This document shows positions 1 to 8,042 of a DNA stretch of 64,000 nucleotides, piece after piece. Source of the DNA: JACKBK01 sp963707275. GTDB lineage: Bacteria; Chloroflexota; Anaerolineae; JAAEKA01. A program made the position numbers and the translations under genes. Position 1 is the stretch's first letter; the number at the start of each line of letters is the position of its first letter. The stretch covers positions 429,300-493,299 of the forward strand of contig CAVPPH010000002.1 in assembly GCA_963707275.1 (NCBI GenBank). Reading direction: 5' to 3'. The notes beneath the pieces are model-generated. The model worked only from the letters and a program-made list of their open reading frames with translations, did no database searches and was not told where the DNA came from.

Positions 1-150
1 AGGCGGCTGTTCAGCGGCCGGTTGCTCGGCGGCTGGCTGCTCGGCCGCCGGGGCCTGTGACACCGGCGTGGCCGGCGGCGCGCAGGCGCTGAGCATCAAC
101 GCCAGCACCAGTACCAGCCCCAACAATACTGCCAATCGTTTGCTTCTCAT
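1..150 (-). CDS. Lipoprotein, N-terminus only (runs off the left edge)
   Basis: The first 50 codons of a minus-strand gene are present. They begin with a short basic stretch (MRSKR), a Leu/Val-rich hydrophobic core and a lipobox ending in LSAC at residues 20-23, so the product should be lipidated at Cys23 and anchored outside the membrane. After the Cys comes a low-complexity Ala/Pro/Glu/Gln spacer with the unit PAAEQ repeated three times. A strong ribosome site (AAGGAGGAG) lies just upstream of the ATG at 148-150. In this group of bacteria such N-termini often belong to solute-binding proteins of ABC importers, and the glycosidase just upstream would suit a sugar importer, but no binding domain is visible here. 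Confidence 0.85.
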   Translation of the reverse strand, partial: MRSKRLAVLLGLVLVLALMLSACAPPATPVSQAPAAEQPAAEQPAAEQPP

Positions 151-189
151 GGAAACTCCTCCTTGAACTGCAATATGCTAAGGCACGCC

Positions 190-272
190 ACTCGACGCGC
201 CTGGACTAACGCTAGTGATCGGTGAATGGTAATCGGTGATCGGTTAGCCGTCTACTGATTACCATACACCGT
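190..272. repeat. Degenerate short repeats, GTGATCGGT type
   Basis: The intergenic stretch between the lipoprotein and the glucosidase remnant repeats near-identical 8-10 base words (GTGATCGGTGAATGGTAATCGGTGATCGGT is cut here to its parts: GTGATCGGT, GAATGGTAATCGGT, GATCGGTTAG) and continues with their reverse complement (ATTACCATACACCG). Similar word play occurs at 16619-16760. No function is evident. Confidence 0.4.
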
Positions 273-275
273 TTA

Positions 276-1682
276 CTACTCCGGCCCGCCGCCGGGGTGA
301 TCGTATACCTCGTTCACCTCGCCCGCTCTGGCCGCGGCCGGCTTGGCTGCCAGCAGGTCATCGAACAGCGGCAGCTTGCCGGTGCGCACCGCGTGCTCGG
401 CGTAGAGATAGGTGGCCGCCGACCAGGCCTGCTGCGAGAAGCCCATGGGATGGCCGCTCTCGCCGTGCATCCACTCGTTGAACTCCCAGTCGCCGTAGAC
501 GCCCTGGCGGTTGGCGTCGGCCAGCGAGGCCAGCATCTGCTCGCGCCTGCACCGGCCAGCCGTGACGCACCAGCGCGGCGACGTGCAAGCCCGCCGATCA
601 TCGGCCAGATGCCGCCGTTGTGGTACTGGTGCGGCAGATTCAGGTTGCGGCTGCGGTAATACTCGCGCCAGTTGGCCTCGTTGGGATAGATGGGTGGGTG
701 GATCGCCTTGGTGGGGTACGGCTCGGCCATGCCGACCTGGTGCATGTAGCGCAGGATGTGCTCGGCGCGGTGGCGGTCGGCCACGCCGGTCAGGATGGCC
801 AGCAGATTGCCCAGGCTGTCGCACCAGTCGCCGTACTCGCGGAACGCCACCCAGGGCAGGTAATAGGGCCGGCTGGAGATGGTGCCCGACGTTGTGGTAG
901 ACCATGTACCACTCCAGTCGGATGGCCTTCAGTTTCTCCAGATGCTCGGCGAAATGTTCCGCCACCCAGCAGCGGTCGATCCACATCAGCAGGTTGATGC
1001 GCTCGTGGATGCCGGCCGCGCCGACGTCCGGGGTGTGACAGGTGCTTTCGGGCGGTAGCCGGCGCGCCATCTCCTCGTAGGCCAGCGTCGCCGCGTAGTA
1101 CAACACATTGTCGTAGAGCACGTTGTAGCGCACCGCCAGCAGATCCATCCAGTCGCCCGCCTCCGGCACCTCCAGCAGACCGCACTCGTTCATGTCCTGG
1201 TATTCCAGCCAGTACATGGCCAGTTCGATGCCGCGCCAGTGCTGCACCAGGAAGTCCAGGTCGCCGGTGATCTGCAGATGCAGGATAATGGCCCAGGACG
1301 TACCACAGGTTGGCGTCCACCGCGCCGGCATTCTCAGTGCTGACGTAGCCGGTCTCGGGGTGTGACGTTGAGTTGGATCATACCGCGCCGCGACTGGTGC
1401 TGTCCCATGATCTCCAGCGACGCGCGGCCTGCGGCCAGCAGGGTGGCGTCGCCGGTGGCAGCAGCGCCCAGAAAGACGATCATGCTGTCGCGCGCCCAGA
1501 TCTGCGGATAGCCGCGCCGCCATGCCCGAGGCGCGAAAACCGTGCGGCGTGGCGCAGCGCTGTAAGACATCAAAGGCTTTCTGGCGAGCTTCGTCGATCA
1601 GAGGTTGTCTTAGATCCATGGCGTGGAACAGAAGGGCCGGCGTTTGCGACAAGGCGGCGGTGTGAACTGCTGCGGGCTTCAT
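276..1682 (-). pseudogene. Amylo-alpha-1,6-glucosidase-like glycosidase, many frameshifts
   Basis: Pieces in all three minus-strand frames join into one (alpha/alpha)6-barrel glycosidase of about 470 residues. In order one reads GYPQIWARDSMI, then DANLWYVLGHY, TGDLDFL, EAGDWMDLLAV, later YHNGGIWPMIGGL and near the end NEWMHGESGHPMGFSQQAWSAA. These resemble the glycogen-debranching (GDE_C) and GH100-type enzymes; the acid and the HNGG-W motifs near the catalytic cleft are present. At least five frame changes occur, near 1535, 1340, 1285, 880 and 540-600. The start ATG at 1682 is preferred over one at 1709. The reading is good enough for the fold but not for substrate. The density of breaks may reflect decay here, or the general indel problem of this sequence. 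Confidence 0.6.
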
Positions 1683-1720
1683 GATAACATCGATAGGTTG
1701 GTGATGCAAAGCACAGCGTC

Positions 1721-1753
1721 AGGACCGGTAGTCCTGGGAGGACTGCCAGTCCT
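1721..1753. terminator. Tandem small hairpins between two minus-strand genes
   Basis: Two adjacent 5-bp-stem palindromes of the form AGGAC-n5-GTCCT (1721-1735 and 1739-1753) lie just after the stop of the peroxidase gene. They could terminate its transcript, but no U-tract follows, so they may instead be copies of a palindromic repeat. Confidence 0.4.
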
Positions 1754-1758
1754 TGGTT

Positions 1759-3232
1759 CTAGTCTCGCAGGGAAGGCAACCTGGCCTCCAGCCGCAGACC
1801 GTCGGGGTTGGGGTCTGACTTGCCTGGCAGCCACGGCGCGAGACAGGCCGGGTCGGTGATGCACGGGTCGGTCAGCGTGTTCAGGAAGGCCACCAGATCA
1901 GTCACCTGCACATCGCTCAGTTCGACCGGCTCAATGCCTGGCAAGCCAAGCCCTCGGTTTTCCTCCAGCTTGGCCAGCGCGCGCTGCGTGTTGTAGGCAA
2001 GGTGTTCGGTTTGCACGGAGGGAGCAAGCTGGCCAGCGTCGTAGTCCGCCACTGCCGCGGCCGGGTCGAGGTGATGGCGCACGATGCTTTCCAGCGTTGC
2101 GTACGCGCCGTCGTGTCCGTACGGACCGGTAGCCGCGACGTTGAGCAGCGTCGGCGTGCGGAAGGCGTATAGATCGGCCGGCTCCCCGGTGACGCGGAAA
2201 CGCCCGTAGTCGTCGTCGCCGTACGTGCCATCCTCCTTGCCCGGTCCAACCTGCGGCACCGCCAGCACGTAGTAGCGCTCGTCTGTGAAGAAGTCGCCCG
2301 AGTGGCACGCTGAACAGTCAGCGCCACCTTGATCGATGGGCTGGAAAAACAACTGTGCGCCCCGTTTGGCGTTCTCATCGATCGCGCCGAGATCGCCCTG
2401 CACGTAGGCTCGCCACGGGGTGTCAACGAAAACTTGCGACCGTTGGTACGCGCCGAGCGCGGTCGCCAGATTGGCGTCGCTGATCAGCGTTTTGGCGCCG
2501 GTCTCGCTGTCAAACGCGGCCTGAAACTGCGCCGGCCAGTCGTTGATCGTTAGTTCGCCCCAGCTCGCGCCGTAGTTTCCCAGCCGCCCCAGCAAGTGCT
2601 CGCGCACGACCCGGTTCGGTTTGTGCTGTTCGAAGCTATCGCCGCGCATCTCAGCATCGGAGGTAACGGGAAAGCGGCTTTGCGCGCTCGACCAGGTCCG
2701 CGCCGGCCAGGGGATCGGCGTCGGGAAAATGCTCGTCCGGTGTGCAGATTCCCAGAGCGTCGCCGCCATTCGCGCCTGCCGTCTTGCCCAGGCTTTCGAC
2801 CCGACCGTCCCAGAACAGCGCCTGATCCCACAGCCCGATGTTGAATGTGGTGGACGCGTTGCGCGGCACATTGGCCAGTTCGTCCGGTCGTGTTCGCCCC
2901 GGCCCCAGCACATCCGGCTCCAGCGCGCCGACGCCAACGCCAACTGCCAGACCATCGCCGCCTGCCAGCAGCGGATAGTGGCACGACGCGCAGGCCACGT
3001 CCATGTCGCCGCTGAGCGCCTTGCTGAAGAATAGCTGCTTGCCAAGCTGTGCCAGCGGCTCGTCGATCGCTGGCAGGTCGCGGCCCAGGCTAGGGTCGCC
3101 CGTCAGCCCGAGCGCGACGATCTCCTGCCGCAGCGCCTCGTCCAGCGGCGTCGCGGTCTGCGGAGCAGCGCACGCGGCCAGGGTCAGTGAAGCCAACAGG
3201 AGTAGCAGACAGGCAGGAAGCAGACGTTTCAC
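1759..3232 (-). CDS. Di-haem cytochrome c peroxidase (CcpA/MauG family) lipoprotein, one frameshift
   Basis: A lipoprotein signal (ending LTLAACAAP) leads into a two-domain di-haem peroxidase. The first haem motif is CASCH, in the segment DVACASCHYP; the second is CSACH, in DCSACHSGDFF. Typical family landmarks follow: RNASTTFN and LFWDGR after the first haem, and RTPTLLNVAATGPYGHDG near the C-terminus. These enzymes reduce hydrogen peroxide with electrons from small c-type cytochromes, or modify partner proteins, outside the membrane. Translation starts at a GTG at 3232. A single extra C near 2676 shifts the frame; deleting it gives the continuous reading AKRFPVTSDAEM. The CRTAC1-like gene lies upstream on the same strand, 150 bases away. 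Confidence 0.85.
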
Positions 3233-3281
3233 AGTATCAACCTATAACTGATGTTCACTCGAAACCGGGAGCAATCAAATC

Positions 3282-3329
3282 GACAGGATTAACAGGATTT
3301 GGGACGGCTTCAATCCTGCTAATCCTGTC
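3282..3329. repeat. Inverted repeat with ACAGGATT units
   Basis: Left arm GACAGGATTAACAGGATT (3282-3299) and right arm AATCCTGCTAATCCTGTC (3312-3329) pair at 17 of 18 positions around a 12-base loop. It lies between the CRTAC1-like gene and the peroxidase gene, where it may terminate the former. The same kind of ACAGGATT-based palindrome occurs between genes in unrelated bacteria. Confidence 0.6.
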
Positions 3330-3384
3330 AGGAATCCGGTTGCGAACTCGTAATTTCGAAACCGGAAGGCGCGGTGATAATCCT

Positions 3385-5047
3385 TCATGGACGCGTGATG
3401 GTCAGCAACGAATTGCGCGCCGGGCTGAGTACATACGACACCGCGCCGTCAGGCCAGTGGATCTCCAGGCTTTGCAGGCGCGCGCCCGCGGAGAAGCCGA
3501 AGTGCAACCGCGAGGGGTCGCCGGAGAGGTAGCCGCTGCCCGAGCGCACGTCGCGCCAAAATGTGCCCTGATCCGTGTGCAGCGCGACCGTTGAGCCGAT
3601 TGCCTGGGTATTGCCGCTGCCAGGCCATCGCAGATCGACCTCGAGGCTGCCGCTGCCGCACAGCCGGTTCTCGAAGAGCTGCGCCGGCGCGCGCAGGTTA
3701 TTGACCACGATGTCCAGGTCGCCGTCGCCGTCCAGGTCAGCCATGCTCATGCCGCGGCCGCTGGCGGTGCTGTTCAGCCGCCACGCGGGCTGTGGACGAA
3801 AGCGGCCATCGCCCAGGTTGCGCAGCGCCTGGTTCTCCTCCACCAGCTCGTGGTTGGGCAGCGCGGCGAAGATCGTCGACTCGATGAATCCGTTGACCGC
3901 GTACAGATCCAGCAGGCCGTCGCTGTCCAGGTCACCGAACTTGGCCGACCACGTCCAGCCAGTAGCGTCCACGCCGCGCTGGCGGGCCGCGTTCTGGTAA
4001 CCTGTCACGCCGGTGTAGACCTGCAGCACGTTGCTCATGATTTGCGGATCATCGGCCTCGTGCGGCGCGACCATACTGGCCATCATCGGTTCCCAGGCCG
4101 CCACGGTCGCCGGGCTGTCGTCGTAGGGCATCATGTCGCTGGAGAAGAGCTCGGGCACGCCGTCGTTGTCGATGTCGCCCGCGTCCAGGCTCATGGTGCT
4201 GTGGCTGGTGGCGTCGAAACGCGACCGTTCCCAGCCGTCGCCGTCTTTGGACAGCCAGAGATAGTCCGGCACGTTGAAGTCGTTGCCGACGACGATGTCC
4301 GGCTGGCCGTCGCGGTCGGCGTCGAAAAGCTGGATCGCCATCGCCTGAGCTGAGCCGGCCAGAGTCGTCGCCGCGGAAGCGTCCCTCCCGGTTTTCGTAG
4401 ACGGTGACGCCGCCCGTGCCGTTCAACAGAAAGCTGTTGCCCAGATCGCTGAGCAAGCCAGCGTCGTAGGAGCCGGTGACGAGATCGAGGTCGCCGTCCG
4501 CGTCCAGGTCCGCCCAGGCCATGGCATACGCCGGGCGGGCGATGCCGGGCAGCGTCTCGCGCACGAAGCGATCAGCCTGGCTACCTGCGCCGCTGTTGCG
4601 CCAGTAGGTCAGGCCACCGGTGCGGCGGGTAAACATGATGTCCAGCCAGCCGTCGCCGTCCACATCCACCAGGTTGACGGCGCGTGTGCCGCCGTGAGAC
4701 ATACGCTCCGTACGGAAATTGAGGCCGCCGTCGTTCCAGAGGATGCTGTTTGGTTCGGCGTCGTTTCCCAGCACGATGTCCAGATCGCCGTCGTTGTCGA
4801 GGTCGCCGATGCCCAGACCCGCGCCGTTGGCCTCGAACTGGTCGACAGTCGGCCCGGCCACGGAAGTGAAGTGGTCGAGGTCGCGCGCCGCGAATGCGCC
4901 GGTGCATAGTGCGACCGGTACGTCCAGAGCTGTGGTCGTGACGCGTATCGGCGCAGGATCCTGTGCAGAAGCAGTTGCCGCGCCGCCGGTGAGAATCAGC
5001 AGGCAGGCAATGCAGCGGGACAGGGTGAGGACAAGTGTGCGCATCAT
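3385..5047 (-). CDS. Secreted FG-GAP/VCBS-repeat protein with ASPIC/UnbV domain (CRTAC1-like), one frameshift
   Basis: A signal peptide (MMRTLVLTLSRCIACLLIL, cleaved near ATASA) is followed by a seven-bladed-propeller type array of calcium-binding loops: DLDNDGDLD, DVDGDGWLD, DLDADGDLD, DADRDGQPD, DIDNDGVPE, DLDSDGLLD and DLDGDGDLD. The C-terminus is an ASPIC/UnbV domain (IGSTVAL, SGSGYLSGDPSRLHFG, IHWPDG). Such CRTAC1-like proteins are exported and bind calcium; their precise job is unknown, and many occur near other surface or respiratory proteins. A one-base insertion near 4356-4362 moves the frame; removal restores ENREGRFRGDDSAGSAQAM. The start at 5047 is chosen because it begins the signal peptide. 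The peroxidase lies downstream. Confidence 0.82.
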
Positions 5048-5209
5048 CGTAGACCCTATCTTACTCGATTCGCGCCTTGCTGCAAGGCGCGGCCCGATTT
5101 GCGCGTAGCCTCCGGTCGTGCCAAAATGCAGCGGTTCTTTCGCGGATGTCCGACCATTGTGTGGCAACCTGATAAGCCGCCAGGCGCATGGTCGCAGCGA
5201 GCGAGGAAC

Positions 5210-5267
5210 GGGCGGTTCAGGAAAACCGCCCTACGCAGAGATTGTACGGCGGCTTGCAAAGCCGCCG
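5210..5267. repeat. Pair of palindromic repeats upstream of the rhodanese gene
   Basis: Two hairpins stand side by side: GGGCGGTT/AACCGCCC (5210-5231, 6-base loop) and CGGCGGCTT/AAGCCGCCG (5247-5267, 3-base loop). They resemble the pair at 19978-20039 in form (a stem ending in TT, a small loop and then AA), which marks them as members of a dispersed palindrome family rather than gene-specific signals. Confidence 0.6.
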
Positions 5268-5298
5268 GGTATATTGTGATCACGGAGGTTGTATTTCT

Positions 5299-5904
5299 AT
5301 GTCGAAGACTTCACAAGACGGATCGGCGCAGTTCTGCGGCCAGTGCGGCGCGGCGCTGCTGCCTGACGCAAAATTCTGTGCGACCTGCGGCGCAACAGTT
5401 CAGGCCGGGTCGCCAGTCGCGACAGAGGTGAAAAGCGGCAGCCGGCTGTGGCTGGCTGTGGTGGCTGGAGTCATCCTGGTCGGCGCGATCGCAGTCGCAT
5501 TCCTGCTGAGCCAGCAGAAGCAGCCAGCCGTAACCACGGCAGCATTGCCGGCCGCGCCTGCGCAGCAAAACCTCCCCTATCCTGGCGTAGCGCGAGTGTC
5601 TGCCAGTGAAGCGCACGGCGCTGCCAACGCAGGCCAGGCTGTCATCGTGGACGTGCGCGACCGCGAGTCATACGACCAGGCGCACATCGCAGGCGCCATC
5701 TCCATACCTGAGAACGAACTGGCGGCCCGCACTGGCGAGCTTCCTCGGGATCGCCAGATTCTGACCTACTGTACCTGACCGGCCGAAGAGTCAAGCGCCC
5801 GTGTGGCGCAATATCTTCTGGACCTGGGGTACACCGATGTTGCAGCGATTCAGGGCGGACTGCAAAGCTGGATCGACGCCGGCCTGCCGGCCGAGGGTGC
5901 ATAG
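5299..5904 (+). CDS. Zinc-ribbon/rhodanese membrane protein with in-frame UGA: candidate selenoprotein
   Basis: The protein starts with a double-CxxC zinc ribbon (Cys13, 16, 27, 30), then one membrane segment (about residues 49-69) and an outward-facing rhodanese domain (VIVDVRDRESYDQAHI, then the active-site loop). The loop reads Y-C-T-[UGA]-P-A-E-E-S-S-A, with the UGA at 5776-5778 (codon 160). Reading continues in frame for 41 good rhodanese residues (VAQYLLDLGYTDVAAIQGGL, QAW) to TAG at 5902. Rhodaneses of this group commonly have YC-x-C-P-x-E, so the UGA stands exactly where Cys is expected. A hairpin fitting the bacterial SECIS model follows. The GGAGG at 5284-5288 fixes the start. The alternatives are a point mutation or a base-call error of a Cys codon, giving a truncated rhodanese. 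Rhodanese domains move sulfur, or selenium, between thiols. Confidence 0.75.
5785..5818 (+). promoter_or_regulatory. Candidate bacterial SECIS hairpin
   Basis: Starting 7 bases after the UGA, GAAGA (5785-5789) pairs with TCTTC (5814-5818) and GCGCC (5795-5799) pairs with GGCGC (5805-5809), leaving an internal loop of 5 and 4 bases and an apical loop CGUGU. The apical loop begins 22 bases after the UGA and has G as its second base; both agree with the published consensus for bacterial SECIS elements (loop 16-37 bases downstream, G in the first two loop positions). The hairpin lies in coding sequence, as bacterial SECIS elements do. Confidence 0.6.
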
Positions 5905-5959
5905 CAATGCTTGCGATGATTTGCCAAGCCTCGCAAGCCTGTGCTAGACTACGCGACCT

Positions 5960-6943
5960 ATGGACATCGATTCCTTCATGCAGCGACGCTGGATAGCCAG
6001 TTGCATTGCAGGGATGCTGCTGGCCGCCATCACTCTCGCACTAATGCCCGGTGCTGCCTCTGCCGGGCCAGGCCCAACTTCCCGACTGTACTCGACTCAA
6101 ACTCAGGGTCCTATCGACAACCCTGAGCTGTTTGCCGCGCCTGACGAGCTGGATACACTCAGCCGCGAGCTGGCTGACGCGCCAGCGCGTCGCTGGCAGT
6201 TGCTGCGACCTGGCGTGATCACCTATGTCGTGCAGCCGGGCGACAGCGATTGGTCGATCGCCAGGCAATTCGACCTTGATGTGGATACGCTGCGCTTTTC
6301 CAACGAGTGGATGCGGCTCAACCCCGATCTGATCTTCCCCGACCAGGAGATGGTCATCCTGCCGGTCAAAGGCGCGTACGTGACCGTTACATCCGGCGAC
6401 ACGCTGGAAGGAATCGCGCTGCGCTATGGCGTCGAACCGGTCGCCATACGCGAATTCCCACTCAACAACCTGAGCGGAAATTCGCTGCGGGCCGGCCAGA
6501 AGGTGGTCATCCCCGATGGCCGGCTGGACTATGCTGACCGCACCCCGCCGCCTGGTCCCGGCCGCGGCTACGCGTTGGCCTGGCCGCTGCGCGGCACAAT
6601 CACTCAGGGCTACCATGGCGGGCATCTGGCCATCGACCTTGGCGCCTACTACGGCGCCAAGGTCTACGCCAGCGCTGCCGGCCGGGTGGTCTACGCTCGC
6701 TTCTCGCCCGACGGCTGGCTGGGGTTCCGGGTTATCATCGCCCACGGCAACGGCCTGCAGACCGCCTACAATCACATGAGCGACATCTACGTCGAGGAGG
6801 GCGAGAGCGTCAGCCGTGGCCAGATGATCGGACAGGTGGGCAGCACCGGCAACTCCACCGGCCCACACGTGCATTTTCAGGTCTATCAGGGCAGCCAGCG
6901 CGCCAACCCCTTGAACTACCTGCCGGCGTCTCCAGACAGCTAA
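5960..6943 (+). CDS. LysM-M23 cell-wall endopeptidase
   Basis: A signal peptide (hydrophobic residues 10-35) precedes two LysM peptidoglycan-binding modules (about residues 90-135, with YVVQPGDSDWSIARQF, and 138-185, with VTVTSGDTLEGIALRYG) and a C-terminal M23 metallopeptidase domain. The zinc ligands are visible in GHLAIDLG (His, Asp) and HVHFQV (His), with the family Y-x-H-M in TAYNHMS between them and GSTGNSTGPHVHF at the end. It should cut peptide cross-links in the wall, or act as an activator of another hydrolase, in the envelope. The methyltransferase gene follows 29 bases later on the same strand. Confidence 0.9.
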   Translation: MDIDSFMQRRWIASCIAGMLLAAITLALMPGAASAGPGPTSRLYSTQTQGPIDNPELFAAPDELDTLSRELADAPARRWQLLRPGVITYVVQPGDSDWSIARQFDLDVDTLRFSNEWMRLNPDLIFPDQEMVILPVKGAYVTVTSGDTLEGIALRYGVEPVAIREFPLNNLSGNSLRAGQKVVIPDGRLDYADRTPPPGPGRGYALAWPLRGTITQGYHGGHLAIDLGAYYGAKVYASAAGRVVYARFSPDGWLGFRVIIAHGNGLQTAYNHMSDIYVEEGESVSRGQMIGQVGSTGNSTGPHVHFQVYQGSQRANPLNYLPASPDS

Positions 6944-6972
6944 ACCGGCCGGGCTTTCCCGTCAGCTTAACC

Positions 6973-7788
6973 ATGCCAACCGTCGACGAAAACAAGCAGT
7001 GGTGGGACGAGGGCTATCCCTGGCAGCAGGGCGGCGACGAGTGGTCGCGCGCTTGGGGCGGCGTCGACATGCAGTGGCACGCGGCCATTCTGCCGCGCAT
7101 CCACGCCTTCGTGCCCACCGGGACGATTTTGGAGATCGCGCCGGGCTATGGCCGCTGGACCCAGTATCTCAAGGATCTGTGCGAGCACCTTACCGTGGTC
7201 GATCTGTCAGCGAATGCCATCGAGCAGTGCCGCCAGCGTTTTGCGGATGCGTCCAACATCGACTACCACGTCAACGACGGCCGGTCGCTGGACATGGCGC
7301 AGGACGGCGCTATCGACTTCGTGTTCAGCTTCGACTCGCTGGTGCACGCCGAGGCGGAGGTGTTGCGGGTCTATCTGCAACAGATCGCGCGCAAGCTGAC
7401 GCGTGACGGCGTCGCGTTCCTGCACCACTCGAATCTGGGCGAGTACGCCCGCTACTTCGGCGCAGTGGACAAGCTGCCGCCGCGGGGCCAACCACTGCTG
7501 AAAAAGGTCGGCCTCGAATACCGCACCCACTGGCGCGACCCGGGTATGACCGCCGCCAGGCTGCGGGAGTTCGCGCAGCAAGCCGGACTGGTCTGCATCA
7601 GCCAGGAACTGTTTGGCTGGGGCGGCAGCCGGCGACTGATCGACGCCATCTCGATTCTGACGCTGCCCGGCTCGAAATGGGCGCGTCCGCTGCGCCTCTT
7701 GCGCAACGAAGACTTCGTGCGCGACATCTCGGTGATCGCCCGCCTCGCCCCCCTTTACGCCCTCGACTCCTTTCCCACATCCCCTTGA
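6973..7788 (+). CDS. Class I SAM-dependent methyltransferase
   Basis: A single Rossmann-type methyltransferase domain of 271 residues. Motif I is TILEIAPGYGRW (about residues 50-61), motif II is LTVVDLSANAI, and the post-I/IV region reads DFVFSFDSLVHAEAEV. Proteins with this WWDEG-x-Y-x-W start and a conserved FDSLVH segment are common in surface-polysaccharide loci, where they are thought to methylate sugars, but the substrate cannot be read from the sequence. There is no close ribosome site other than purines near 6950. Confidence 0.8.
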   Translation: MPTVDENKQWWDEGYPWQQGGDEWSRAWGGVDMQWHAAILPRIHAFVPTGTILEIAPGYGRWTQYLKDLCEHLTVVDLSANAIEQCRQRFADASNIDYHVNDGRSLDMAQDGAIDFVFSFDSLVHAEAEVLRVYLQQIARKLTRDGVAFLHHSNLGEYARYFGAVDKLPPRGQPLLKKVGLEYRTHWRDPGMTAARLREFAQQAGLVCISQELFGWGGSRRLIDAISILTLPGSKWARPLRLLRNEDFVRDISVIARLAPLYALDSFPTSP

Positions 7789-7839
7789 GTCCGGCGATAG
7801 GTTTGCCTTTCGCCATTGCCTGTGCTATCATTTCACAAG

Positions 7840-7870
7840 TTTCGCCGCGGCCCAATGGTCTGCGGCGAAA
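7840..7870. terminator. Hairpin after the methyltransferase gene
   Basis: TTTCGCCGC (7840-7848) pairs perfectly with GCGGCGAAA (7862-7870) around a 13-base loop. It lies 52 bases after the stop codon in the 254-base gap before the next gene, which suits a terminator, although no T-run follows. Confidence 0.45.
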
Positions 7871-8042
7871 TAGCGCCACAAGCCTGACAAGACTGTCATA
7901 CTCAGATCATCCGACGTTCATGCAATCTTAATCTTCGTATGATACGCTCGGCTGACCGTGATTCTGGAGCGTTCCCGTATCCATCCATTTCACGGCAAAA
8001 CCGAGAATTCTGAAAAACTTGTGGCAAAGGAGAGTTCGCAAA

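Noticed and set aside
7789..8042. Riboswitch before the first exported protein
   Set aside because: No known aptamer core is visible; only a simple hairpin and the ribosome site were found.
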